A DNA stretch of 64,000 nt, taken from Anoxybacillus sp. J5B_2022 (GTDB taxonomy: Bacteria; Bacillota; Bacilli; Bacillales; Anoxybacillaceae). Below the pieces are notes generated by a model, which saw only the letters and a program-made list of their open reading frames with translations, did no database searches and was not told the origin of the DNA. The translations under genes were made by a program, and so were the position numbers. Below are positions 1 to 8,560 of this stretch, piece after piece (position 1 is the first letter of the stretch; each line of letters begins with the position of its first letter). The stretch spans positions 1-64,000 of the forward strand of contig NZ_JAPSMC010000007.1 in the NCBI RefSeq assembly GCF_026847645.1, given 5' to 3'.

Positions 1-330
1 GTTCGTGAGCGCTTTAGCATCGGCAATAATTTTCGCTGCCTCTAACTCTTTCGCAAACTTGGTGGGAACGTCCCCTTTTTGGATGACGAGATGGTAAATG
101 CGAATCGTTGCAGGATTCGGTACCATTGTGTTCGTTGGCTTGTTCGTTTGGCTTGCTTTTTCTTTGAGTGCTCTATACTGCGCTTTGCTCATCGCGATTT
201 CGTTCTTTTTTTTCAAATAAGCGTCTACTTGTGCTTCTGTCAGCTTTTGCGGCTCATTGTAATACACGGCGCCAATGATGGAGGTCGAGAGCAACATGCC
301 GAGCGCAAAAGCACGAATCTCTTTTTTCAT
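1..330 (-). CDS. MltG/YceG-like N-terminal protein, membrane-anchored (partial)
   Basis: Partial gene: it reads leftward off the window edge, so only the first 110 residues are visible. The start is an ATG at 330 that overlaps the stop of the upstream minus-strand gene (ATGA), suggesting translational coupling. The N-terminus is a signal/membrane segment (basic MKKEIR, then a hydrophobic stretch to about residue 24). A Lys/Gln-rich linker follows, then a segment of the type I-x-K-G-x-x-x-x-x-x-A-K-x-L-x-x-A-x-I-I-x-D-A that resembles the LysM-like part of YceG/MltG endolytic transglycosylases. No catalytic region is in view. The assignment rests on the shape of that short motif, so function is tentative. 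Confidence 0.6.
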   Translation of the reverse strand, partial: MKKEIRAFALGMLLSTSIIGAVYYNEPQKLTEAQVDAYLKKKNEIAMSKAQYRALKEKASQTNKPTNTMVPNPATIRIYHLVIQKGDVPTKFAKELEAAKIIADAKALTN

Positions 331-683
331 CGGGCAATCCCCCGTAAAATCATACGGACTTCTTCCGTTGTCATCGCTGTTTCACGCGCAATTTGCTCCG
401 CGGAGAGCCCTTGTTTGTAAAGCAGCCAGATGCGGTCGTGCGCGGAGAAAAAGGCATCGTCGCTTCGCTTTTTCAGCGGTTCTGCGCTCGATTCGTCCTC
501 CATCAACAATTCTTCTTCTAATACTTTGAGCCGCTTTTTCAACTGGTATGTTTCTTGAGCAAGCGAAAGCGTTAAATGATCGAGCTGTTCTTCTAGATGT
601 TTGATGCGGTCTTTTCCAAAAAAGGATGCGAGCAATAGCAAAAACGAGATGCCGATCAATGTAAACATCGTATATTCCATCAT
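327..683 (-). CDS. small membrane-anchored coiled-coil/HTH-like protein, function unknown
   Basis: 118-residue protein that I do not recognise by name. Residues 2-22 are a hydrophobic N-terminal membrane segment. A heptad-rich charged region follows (about residues 25-60, likely coiled coil). The C-terminal part (about 80-116) has the spacing of a small helix-turn-helix (LYKQGLSAEQIARE...TTEEVRMIL). The start at 683 is preceded by a GGGG-rich ribosome binding site at good spacing; upstream in-frame Met codons have none. The stop overlaps the next gene's ATG, so the two form a leftward operon. The layout (one membrane helix, coiled coil, HTH-like tail) resembles swarming/regulatory proteins of the SwrB type, but that is only a structural analogy. 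Confidence 0.65.
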   Translation of the reverse strand: MMEYTMFTLIGISFLLLLASFFGKDRIKHLEEQLDHLTLSLAQETYQLKKRLKVLEEELLMEDESSAEPLKKRSDDAFFSAHDRIWLLYKQGLSAEQIARETAMTTEEVRMILRGIAR

Positions 684-835
684 TCTTATCCCCCTCTTTG
701 AATATATCATAAGTAAATACATAAAATCGACAAAATGTCCATATTGTAAGCGTGAATAGCAAGGGATAAAATGAAAATAAAAAGATGTTGTAAGAATATT
801 CTGTACAAAAAAAATGAATAGGAGGTGGAGGGGAG

Positions 836-3229
836 ATGAAAGGGATTATCATGGCTGGAGGAAGGGGGACACGGTTACGTCCGCTTACTTGCGATGTTCC
901 AAAACCGATGGTTCCGCTTGTCGGGAAGCCGGTGCTGGAATATACGATCGAGTGGCTGAAGCGATTTGGGGTGACGGATATTGCGATTACGATTCACTAT
1001 CTAGGCGAAACGATTAAACAATACTTTGGAGACGGAAGCCGCTTTGGCGTAAACATTTGTTATTTTGAAGAACAAGAGCCGCTTGGGACAGCGGGGAGCA
1101 TTAAACATGCGGAATCATTTATTGACGATACGTTCGTCGTCGTCAGCGGCGACGCCTTAACGGATGTTGATTTATCGGAAGCGATAGCGTTTCACCGTGA
1201 CCGTCATGCACTTGCGACGATCGTGACGTCGCAACAGGCAAATCCGCTTGATTACGGGGGGATTATTGCGGCAAACGACGGGAAAGTCAAACAGTTGATC
1301 GAAAAGCCGAAATGGAATGAAGTATATAGTGATTTCGTGAATACGGGCATTTATATTTTTGAACGAGATATTTTACAACATATTAATGAAAATGAAACAT
1401 GCGATTTCAGCAGCGATATTTTTCCGATGTTATTGAAGAACGATGCACCGCTATACGCCTTTTTAGCAAAAGGATATTGGCTTGATATTGGCACGATTCA
1501 GCAATATCGAAAAGCGCATATAGATATTTTAAATAAACATGTACACGTTTCGATCAATGGGAAAGAGCTGTTTCCGCACGTGTGGGTCGGCGCCGATGTA
1601 CAAATCGAAGACGGAGCGGTCATTATCGGTCCTGCGTTTATCGGGGATGGAGCTTGCATCCGCAAAAACGTAAAAATTGAGCCGTATACTGTTATCGGTG
1701 CGAACGTGCAAATTGGTGAGCATACTTCCGTTAAACGAAGCGTTATTTGGGATCGCGTATATATTGGCCGTTATTGTGAGCTGCGCGGTAGCTTGTTGGC
1801 AGGCGATACGTATGTAGCGAATCATGTCGAATTGCTAGAGCAATCCGTTATTGGTAGCCATTGTACGATTCAACCGAACGTGCAGGTTAAGCCAACTATT
1901 AAAATATGGCCGAAAAAAACGATTGGCGAAGGAACAGTCGTCCATTCTTCCCTGTTTTGGGGAAAGCAAGCGTTGCAGCCGCTATTTGGCACACGTGGCA
2001 TTTCCGGGGTAGCGAATGTCGAGATGACGCCGGAATATGTAACGAAACTCGGTGCAGCTTATGGAAGCACACTTCCGCTGCATAGTCATATTATCGTTGC
2101 CGGTGATGGGCATCCGTTTACGAACCTTATGAAGCAAGCGTTCGCTCAAGGGTTGCACACGTCCGGAATTTGCACGGCTGAATGGCAAGAAGGTGTAACA
2201 GCACCAGTCGTTCGTTATCACCTATCGCAGTCACCATATGCAGGTGGGGTTTATATTTTTTTAGAGGAAAGCGAACAAAAAGTATATATTGATTTATATG
2301 ATGAACACGGCTACCCGCTCGATCGCTTTCGTGAAAAAGCAGTTGAACACGCGTTCGTTCAAGAGAAACTCCGCCGTGTTTCGCTTGAACAAATCGGTTT
2401 TTCTAATTACGAACTACAGCCAAGTACCTCTTATATCCAAGCGATACACCAACATATTGCATTGCCTCTTTGTCATGCAAAAGCCATTTTTGTTTCCGAC
2501 GAAAACGTTTATCGCCTTGTGGAACAGCTGCTTCACGATCAGCAGTGCGACATGGCGATTTTAAAAAACGCACCTCTTCATGAACTAAGTGAGTATCTCA
2601 AGACGACGAATGCATTATTTGCACTCATTGCGAAAAATGACGGAGAACAGTTTTTAGTCATGGACGAAAAAGGGAATATATTAACAGAGGAGCAACTATT
2701 TTTTCTTTACACAATCATATCGCTATGGTTTCGTGCCGATCGCTCTGTGCCGATTCCAAACTATGCCCCTTCCACCCTTGAGGTGATTGCGAGCCGTTTG
2801 AATGGGCAAGTAAAAAGGGTGGAGGGGACGCGAAGAGAAATATTGCGCGCATGGCCGCACCCGTTTCATTTTTTATACGATGCGGTGTTTGCGTTTGTTC
2901 AACTGCTTCAGCTTTTTGCGGTGGAAGCGCGTCCGCTGTCGCAAGTGATTGCTTCGATCCCGCGGTTGCATTGGTTAAAAGATTATGTTTTCTGCCCTTG
3001 GAACGCTCGCGCTGTCGTGATGCGAAAGCTGATGGAGGATGAAATAGAAACGAATCTCGACGTGAGCGGGGGAATAAAGGTGTGGCACCCTGATGGTGGA
3101 TGGACATTTATTTTACCGGAGTTAGACCAACCGATATTTACTATTTATTCGGAAGCATTTGATGGGCAAAAAGCACGGGAAACGGTGACGCGCTATATAA
3201 AAAAAATCCGCCAATATCAAAATGTATAA
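836..3229 (+). CDS. mannose-1-phosphate guanylyltransferase / phosphomannomutase-like fusion
   Basis: 797-residue three-part protein. Residues 1-235 are a nucleotidyltransferase with the signature G-G-R-G-T-R-L-R-P-L-T near residue 10, so it should transfer NMP from an NTP to a sugar 1-phosphate. Residues about 250-375 carry the I-G-x-x hexapeptide repeats of a left-handed beta helix. Residues about 380-790 align with the phosphohexomutase superfamily, but the phosphoserine loop (expected near 467-471, here Y-A-G-G-V) and the DxDGDR metal loop (near 599-604, here K-N-D-G-E-Q) are both degenerate. The mutase half is therefore probably not catalytic. The start at 836 follows a strong AGGAGGTGGAGGGG site. 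It is transcribed alone, divergently from the small genes to its left. The sugar and the pathway are not shown by context. Confidence 0.85.
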   Translation: MKGIIMAGGRGTRLRPLTCDVPKPMVPLVGKPVLEYTIEWLKRFGVTDIAITIHYLGETIKQYFGDGSRFGVNICYFEEQEPLGTAGSIKHAESFIDDTFVVVSGDALTDVDLSEAIAFHRDRHALATIVTSQQANPLDYGGIIAANDGKVKQLIEKPKWNEVYSDFVNTGIYIFERDILQHINENETCDFSSDIFPMLLKNDAPLYAFLAKGYWLDIGTIQQYRKAHIDILNKHVHVSINGKELFPHVWVGADVQIEDGAVIIGPAFIGDGACIRKNVKIEPYTVIGANVQIGEHTSVKRSVIWDRVYIGRYCELRGSLLAGDTYVANHVELLEQSVIGSHCTIQPNVQVKPTIKIWPKKTIGEGTVVHSSLFWGKQALQPLFGTRGISGVANVEMTPEYVTKLGAAYGSTLPLHSHIIVAGDGHPFTNLMKQAFAQGLHTSGICTAEWQEGVTAPVVRYHLSQSPYAGGVYIFLEESEQKVYIDLYDEHGYPLDRFREKAVEHAFVQEKLRRVSLEQIGFSNYELQPSTSYIQAIHQHIALPLCHAKAIFVSDENVYRLVEQLLHDQQCDMAILKNAPLHELSEYLKTTNALFALIAKNDGEQFLVMDEKGNILTEEQLFFLYTIISLWFRADRSVPIPNYAPSTLEVIASRLNGQVKRVEGTRREILRAWPHPFHFLYDAVFAFVQLLQLFAVEARPLSQVIASIPRLHWLKDYVFCPWNARAVVMRKLMEDEIETNLDVSGGIKVWHPDGGWTFILPELDQPIFTIYSEAFDGQKARETVTRYIKKIRQYQNV

Positions 3230-3303
3230 ATTAAATATGGAAATCGCAAAAAAAAAATGCTATCATAGAAAGGTCTGATTATAAAAAGTTTGGAGGGAAA
3301 AAG

Positions 3304-3453
3304 ATGCGCGTAAACATTACATTAGCTTGCACAGAATGCGGCGAACGTAACTATATTTCGACAAAAAATAAACGCAATAACCCAGACCGTCTTGAATTAA
3401 AAAAATATTGCCCAAGAGATAAAAAAGCAACCGTTCACCGTGAAACAAAGTAA
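3304..3453 (+). CDS. rpmG: 50S ribosomal protein L33
   Basis: 49-residue ribosomal protein L33. It starts [17 protein letters not shown] and ends HRETK, the typical Bacillus RpmGA form. C9, C12 and C36 are present, but the fourth zinc-ligand position (39) is Asp, so the usual two CxxC knuckles are incomplete. A GGAGGG site precedes the ATG. An intrinsic terminator follows directly, so it is probably expressed on its own ahead of yqgN, as in B. subtilis. Confidence 0.95.
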   Translation: MRVNITLACTECGERNYISTKNKRNNPDRLELKKYCPRDKKATVHRETK

Positions 3454-3485
3454 GCAGTAGGAAGCGATTTCCTGCTGCTTTTTTG
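3454..3485 (+). terminator. intrinsic terminator after rpmG
   Basis: Ten-pair stem (GCAGTAGGAA with TTCCTGCTGC, one G-T pair) and a loop of five bases, followed by a run of T. It lies between rpmG and yqgN. Confidence 0.85.
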
Positions 3486-3502
3486 TTAAAAGGAGGGGCA
3501 AC

Positions 3503-4072
3503 ATGGAAGAAAAACAAAGGATTCGCGAACAAATGAAAGCTCGGTTACACGAATTAACGGTCGAAGAAAAACGAGCGTACGAGGAGCAAATGGTGAGAAA
3601 TTTATACGCGCTACCGCTTTGGCAAGAGGCACAAACAGTAGCGCTGACCATTGCAAAGAGACATGAAATCAATACGATCCCGATGATTGAAAACGCCTGG
3701 CAAACAGGAAAAACAGTATGCGTCCCGAAATGTGATCCGGCAACGAAAACGATGACGTTTCGTGCCATTCGTTCGTTTGCGCAATTAGAAACAGTTTATT
3801 TCGGTTTACAAGAGCCGATTGAAGCGTTGACGGATGAAGTGAAGCCGGCGGCCATCGACTTGATGGTCGTTCCAGGAATTTGTTTTTCAAAAGACGGATA
3901 TCGAATTGGCTACGGTGGCGGCTATTATGACCGATATTTACAACAGGTAAAAAAACCGACTATTTCGTTAGCGTATGCGTTTCAAGTAGTCGATCATCTT
4001 CCGACTGAGCCGCATGATCTTCCGGTCGATATCATTATTACAAACGAAAAGGTTATCGTTTGCCATGAATGA
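3503..4072 (+). CDS. yqgN: 5-formyltetrahydrofolate cyclo-ligase
   Basis: 189 residues, the usual length for this family. The enzyme uses ATP to convert 5-formyl-THF to 5,10-methenyl-THF in the cytoplasm. The family hallmark G-Y-G-G-G-Y-Y-D-R-Y-L is near residue 145, preceded by the conserved V-P-G-I-x-F segment. The start has an AAAAGGAGGGG site. It lies directly after rpmG as in B. subtilis, and its 3' end overlaps the start of the following membrane protein gene by 8 bases. Confidence 0.95.
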   Translation: MEEKQRIREQMKARLHELTVEEKRAYEEQMVRNLYALPLWQEAQTVALTIAKRHEINTIPMIENAWQTGKTVCVPKCDPATKTMTFRAIRSFAQLETVYFGLQEPIEALTDEVKPAAIDLMVVPGICFSKDGYRIGYGGGYYDRYLQQVKKPTISLAYAFQVVDHLPTEPHDLPVDIIITNEKVIVCHE

Positions 4073-4841
4073 ATGGTTGTATATGGCCGCAGTGCTGATC
4101 GTCGCAATCGGTGGATTTTTCGTTCGCTCGCTTTCGTTATCGGGAGCGGCAGCGACCGTGTTGGTCGGGATGGCGGTAGCGGTTAGTTTTTCGTGGCAAG
4201 GGTTATGTTTGCTAGGAGTATTTTTTGTTACGTCTAGTTTTTGGAGCCATTTTCGCCACCAACAAAAACAAAAACTAGCTGAGAAAGTGGAAAAAGGAGC
4301 GCAGCGTGATTATGTTCAAGTGTTGGCGAACGGCAGCATACCAGCAGGGATTAGCCTTATTTCGCTCGCTTTTCCTTCGCCGCTTTGGCATGTATTGTTT
4401 GTCGTTTCGCTTGCAGCAGCGAATGCCGACACGTGGGCGTCGGAAATCGGGAGTGTAAGCCGCGAAACGCCGCGACTGATCACAACGTGGAAAAAAGTAG
4501 ATCCCGGCACATCGGGAGCCGTAACAATGGCAGGAACGTTAGCGTCCTATTTCGGTGCTCTCTTAATTGCTGTGGTCGGATTTCTATTGTGGCACGACGT
4601 TCCGATCGTAACAGTGAGCTTGTTCGGCTTATTCGGAAGCCTCATTGATACATATTTCGGAGCGGTTTGGCAAGCGGCATACCGTTGTACCGTTTGCGGG
4701 ATGGAAACAGAAAAAAGGAAGCACTGTGGAAGGCAGACTGTACGAATAAAAGGGCGAGATTGGTTCAATAATGATGTTGTCAACTGGTTGGCGATTTTTT
4801 GTTCAATCATTGTTTATTTTCTTGTCACAAAATTGCAATAA
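4065..4841 (+). CDS. DUF92 family integral membrane protein
   Basis: 258-residue polytopic membrane protein of the DUF92/TMEM19 family, with about six hydrophobic segments. Conserved features include A-N-A-D-T-W-A-S-E-I-G around residue 125 and the D-P-G-T-S-G-A-V-T segment around 150. A C-x-x-C...C-G cluster lies near 210-222. The start chosen (4065) overlaps the end of yqgN; a longer in-frame start at 4014 would lie well inside yqgN. Related DUF92 proteins include phytyl-phosphate and similar kinases in plants and cyanobacteria, but no substrate can be inferred here. Confidence 0.85.
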   Translation: MNEWLYMAAVLIVAIGGFFVRSLSLSGAAATVLVGMAVAVSFSWQGLCLLGVFFVTSSFWSHFRHQQKQKLAEKVEKGAQRDYVQVLANGSIPAGISLISLAFPSPLWHVLFVVSLAAANADTWASEIGSVSRETPRLITTWKKVDPGTSGAVTMAGTLASYFGALLIAVVGFLLWHDVPIVTVSLFGLFGSLIDTYFGAVWQAAYRCTVCGMETEKRKHCGRQTVRIKGRDWFNNDVVNWLAIFCSIIVYFLVTKLQ

Positions 4842-4915
4842 ATGCAAGAAGAAACAAAAAGGAAACGATGTACAATGGTAAACGGCAAAGGAGATAAAAA
4901 CGTTAATAAACGTGA

Positions 4916-5910
<995 letters not shown>

Positions 5911-5964
5911 TTTTTTCCCCTTTTGGAGAAAAGAATAAAGAAACGGTAGAGAGGAGGAGAAAAG

Positions 5965-6147
5965 ATGAGAAGGGCAATCTATTCCGTATTTGTTTTGTTA
6001 TTAGTGTTAGTTGTTTACCGCTATCGGTATCGGACGTTGAATGTGATTTTGCGTATTCGTCCGTTACAACAATGGATGGTGCGGGTAGGGATGAAGGTTC
6101 CGGTCATCCGCAATACAATTGTTTCCCAAGTTTTTCGTGAAGTATGA
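5965..6147 (+). CDS. yqgO: small single-pass membrane protein YqgO
   Basis: 60 residues: a hydrophobic N-terminal helix (about residues 5-20) and a basic C-terminal part. A strong GAGGAGGAG site precedes the ATG. Position directly upstream of the rhomboid protease gene matches yqgO in B. subtilis. Function unknown. Confidence 0.75.
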   Translation: MRRAIYSVFVLLLVLVVYRYRYRTLNVILRIRPLQQWMVRVGMKVPVIRNTIVSQVFREV

Positions 6148-6199
6148 TACAATGGGAAAAAAATTGCTCTTTTTGGTGATAAGAAAGGGAGAGGGGAAC

Positions 6200-7348
6200 G
6201 TGGATCTTGTCTACTGGCAGCTTGTTTATTTTTTTATAAAAAAGCAATACCGCATCATTAAACTAGCCAATGTCCCTCATGAAATTTGGCTCGAGTCGTT
6301 CGGACGGAAAGATGTGCCGCTCATTCGCCTCGTTCGCTATGACGTGGACTGGAGTAACTGGTTGAAGCGCGACCTTGAATATACGTGGCACGTCGCTACG
6401 CAGTTGCAAAAACGGCATTTGCGGCGATCTGTTCAAGTGTTGAATGTGTATGTGTCTACTTATCCTCCCGTTGATGATTGGGAGTGGGTTGTCGCTAACG
6501 TCCAAGCGGATCTCCCGCAGTTGAAAACGGTATTGTTCCATTCTAGTAATGCGATACAGGCGTTGCAGCAAATAAGCGAAATAGTGAACGAGCCTGTTGT
6601 GTTGGACAGTGTAGCGCGTGAAGCTGATCCGTTTTTAGCGGCGCAGCATATTCAGCGAACGATTTTTCGCTTAGAAAAAGAGCGGCGGGAAAAAGAAGCA
6701 CGTGTGCTTGAATATGGAAACCCGTTGTTTACATACGTGTTCATCGGTCTACAAATATTGATGTTTCTTATTCTTGAACTGCAAGGTGGCAGCACGAACC
6801 CGGACGTATTAATTCGCTATGGGGCGAAGTTTAACCCGCTGATGCAGCAAGGAGAATGGTGGCGCTTTATTACGCCGATTTTTTTGCACATCGGCTTTTT
6901 TCATCTATTCATGAACACGATGGCGCTTTATTATTTAGGAATGACGACGGAGCGGTTGTACGGTTCTTGGCGTTTTTTATTCATTTATTTGGTCGCTGGT
7001 TTTTTCGGGACGCTCGGCAGTTTTCTATTTACCACATCGCTTTCCGCAGGAGCGTCAGGAGCGATTTTTGGTCTGTTTGGTGCGCTTCTTTATTTTGGGA
7101 CGGTGTATCGCCACCTCTTTTTTCAAACGATGGGAACGAATATTATCGGGCTTGTCGTGCTGAATTTAGGGCTCGGATTGTTGCTCCCTGGCATTGATAA
7201 TGCAGGTCATATTGGCGGTTTAGTTGGCGGTTTTTTAGCGGCCGGCATCGTTCATTTGCCGCGCCACCGCCAATGGAGGCGGCAGCTAACGTTTTTTATG
7301 TTGACCGCTTTGTTGGTAGCGGTCGGTTTATCCATCGGGTTCCAATGA
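6200..7348 (+). CDS. yqgP: rhomboid family intramembrane serine protease YqgP
   Basis: 382 residues from the GTG at 6200, which has a GGGAGAGGGG site; upstream in-frame codons overlap yqgO. The first ~170 residues are the cytosolic YqgP-specific domain. Six or more membrane segments follow, with the rhomboid signatures W-W-R-F-I-T-P-I-F-L-H, G-A-S-G-A-I-F-G (catalytic Ser) and N-A-G-H-I-G-G (catalytic His). It cleaves membrane proteins within the bilayer; B. subtilis YqgP acts on the magnesium transporter MgtE. The B. subtilis enzyme has a C-terminal TPR region that is absent here, where the protein stops soon after the last membrane segment. An omega-RNA-like relic starts just downstream. 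Confidence 0.93.
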   Translation: MDLVYWQLVYFFIKKQYRIIKLANVPHEIWLESFGRKDVPLIRLVRYDVDWSNWLKRDLEYTWHVATQLQKRHLRRSVQVLNVYVSTYPPVDDWEWVVANVQADLPQLKTVLFHSSNAIQALQQISEIVNEPVVLDSVAREADPFLAAQHIQRTIFRLEKERREKEARVLEYGNPLFTYVFIGLQILMFLILELQGGSTNPDVLIRYGAKFNPLMQQGEWWRFITPIFLHIGFFHLFMNTMALYYLGMTTERLYGSWRFLFIYLVAGFFGTLGSFLFTTSLSAGASGAIFGLFGALLYFGTVYRHLFFQTMGTNIIGLVVLNLGLGLLLPGIDNAGHIGGLVGGFLAAGIVHLPRHRQWRRQLTFFMLTALLVAVGLSIGFQ

Positions 7349-7357
7349 CGAAATGAC

Positions 7358-7560
7358 TTTGGCGTAGCCAAACGTGATATTATATTATTTATAGATAGGT
7401 TGTTCAGCGAAACCAAACGTCTTGAATCGGGCGTACAGGGCGTGAAACACTGCAAAGGTGTTTGCCCATGAAAGTCTTGTGGAACAAGGGAGAGTTCCTA
7501 TACGCAGGTATAAGGGAAACCTTTTAGTACACAAGAACCCCACGACTTTAGTCGGTGAGA
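7358..7560 (+). mobile_element. orphan IS200/IS605-type relic with omega-RNA (reRNA)-like scaffold, no tnpB
   Basis: The region between the convergent ends of yqgP and the next gene has no ORF but strong nested structure. A perfect hairpin TTTGGC-GTA-GCCAAA (7358-7372) resembles an IS605 left-end palindrome. It is followed by GGGC...GCCC with an inner AACAC/GTGTT stem (about 7438-7468), GGAAC/GTTCC, TATAC-GCAG-GTATA, AAGG-GAAA-CCTT, then ACAAGAACCCCACGACTTTA and the right-end-like palindrome CGACTTTAGTCG (7543-7554). The order of hairpins ending in AAGAACCCCACG(n)CTTTAG is the hallmark of right ends and guide scaffolds of TnpB-encoding IS605/IS607 elements in Firmicutes. Neither transposase nor TnpB is present, so it would be a non-autonomous derivative (PATE-like). 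Element limits are approximate. Confidence 0.6.
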
Positions 7561-7563
7561 GAT

Positions 7564-8436
7564 TTAAGGGGAAATTTGTTGCAAAAGTTGCACCGTTTCC
7601 CCATTTTTTGTTTTCGTCAGCACGATCAAATGGGAGTAATCTTTGCTGATGAGAAGAAGCGGCATCGTACTGCCAATTGGCGAAACGATGGTCCCATCTT
7701 TTTGTTTCACGCCGAGAAAATAATTTTTATACAATCCTTCCCAAAGATTACCGATAATTTTTTGTGTTTTTTCTAGCGATAAATCCGGGAATGGCTGTTC
7801 GTTGTAGGCAAGTAATTCTGGCAAATAAAAATGATAGTAGTTTTGTACATGAATCGCTAAATCGTCCAACATGGTCTTCGCATTGTATTGGAGAAAATCG
7901 GTCGTCGTTTTTGTTAGCACGCGCTGCCATTCTTTTTCTGCTGCTGTTTTGCCTCGTCGAAACGACGTAAACGGATCATACGGTGAAGCGATGACATATA
8001 AATAATCTCCGCTCATGCTTTGGGTGCTAGTGATTTTGTGATCCCGATGAATTTCCCCGTAATGAAACGAAATTGCTTGGAAAAAATGACTATCTTTTTG
8101 TTTTATTTCCCCCTCTTGAAGTAGCGTCTGGTTATTTTCATTCCATTTGGATAACGTTCCAATTAATTGACCATCGGCAAAAAGTAAAGAAATATCTTGG
8201 CGCAAGTATGCGTTTCGGTTTAGCGAAGAAGAGACGGTCCAAAGGAGCGAGTAAGGACCGTGTGGCTTTTGCGGTTGAGCTTGCAAAGTAGTCGCTGTTT
8301 TTGTAAAGGAAGCTGTCCGGTCAATCGGGAAAAAAATGATTGTTTCTTTTGTTGGCTTCTCAAGAGAGAATGGAAAGGCATACAAAGTGAGCAAAAATGC
8401 GATCAACAAAGTCATCCACTGGAATGTTCGTTTCAT
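7564..8436 (-). CDS. exported protein of unknown function
   Basis: 290 residues. The start at 8436 has a GGAGG site five bases away; an upstream in-frame extension to 8523 has none. An uncleaved or cleaved signal segment covers residues 1-22 (basic MKRTF, then hydrophobic). The rest is hydrophilic, with many Gln/Lys/Thr residues and no Cys, and looks extracellular. I do not recognise a family. It converges on yqgP and its stop codon lies only a few bases beyond the omega-RNA-like relic. Upstream it is divergent from the GerA-type gene. Confidence 0.7.
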   Translation of the reverse strand: MKRTFQWMTLLIAFLLTLYAFPFSLEKPTKETIIFFPIDRTASFTKTATTLQAQPQKPHGPYSLLWTVSSSLNRNAYLRQDISLLFADGQLIGTLSKWNENNQTLLQEGEIKQKDSHFFQAISFHYGEIHRDHKITSTQSMSGDYLYVIASPYDPFTSFRRGKTAAEKEWQRVLTKTTTDFLQYNAKTMLDDLAIHVQNYYHFYLPELLAYNEQPFPDLSLEKTQKIIGNLWEGLYKNYFLGVKQKDGTIVSPIGSTMPLLLISKDYSHLIVLTKTKNGETVQLLQQISP

Positions 8437-8560
8437 AGTTTCCTCCATCTGTGCGGACAAGTTTTTCACCAATGTATGCCGTTCAGTTGAAAAATATGTA
8501 TGAATTTCTTGGAAATTGTCCATGATGGAAGGTAAATAACGGAGCGGGCAGGTGGGAAAA

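Noticed and set aside
79-420. Plus-strand ORFs over the first 530 bases
   Set aside because: They lie opposite two minus-strand genes with ribosome sites and translational overlap; they lack ribosome sites and have non-protein-like composition.
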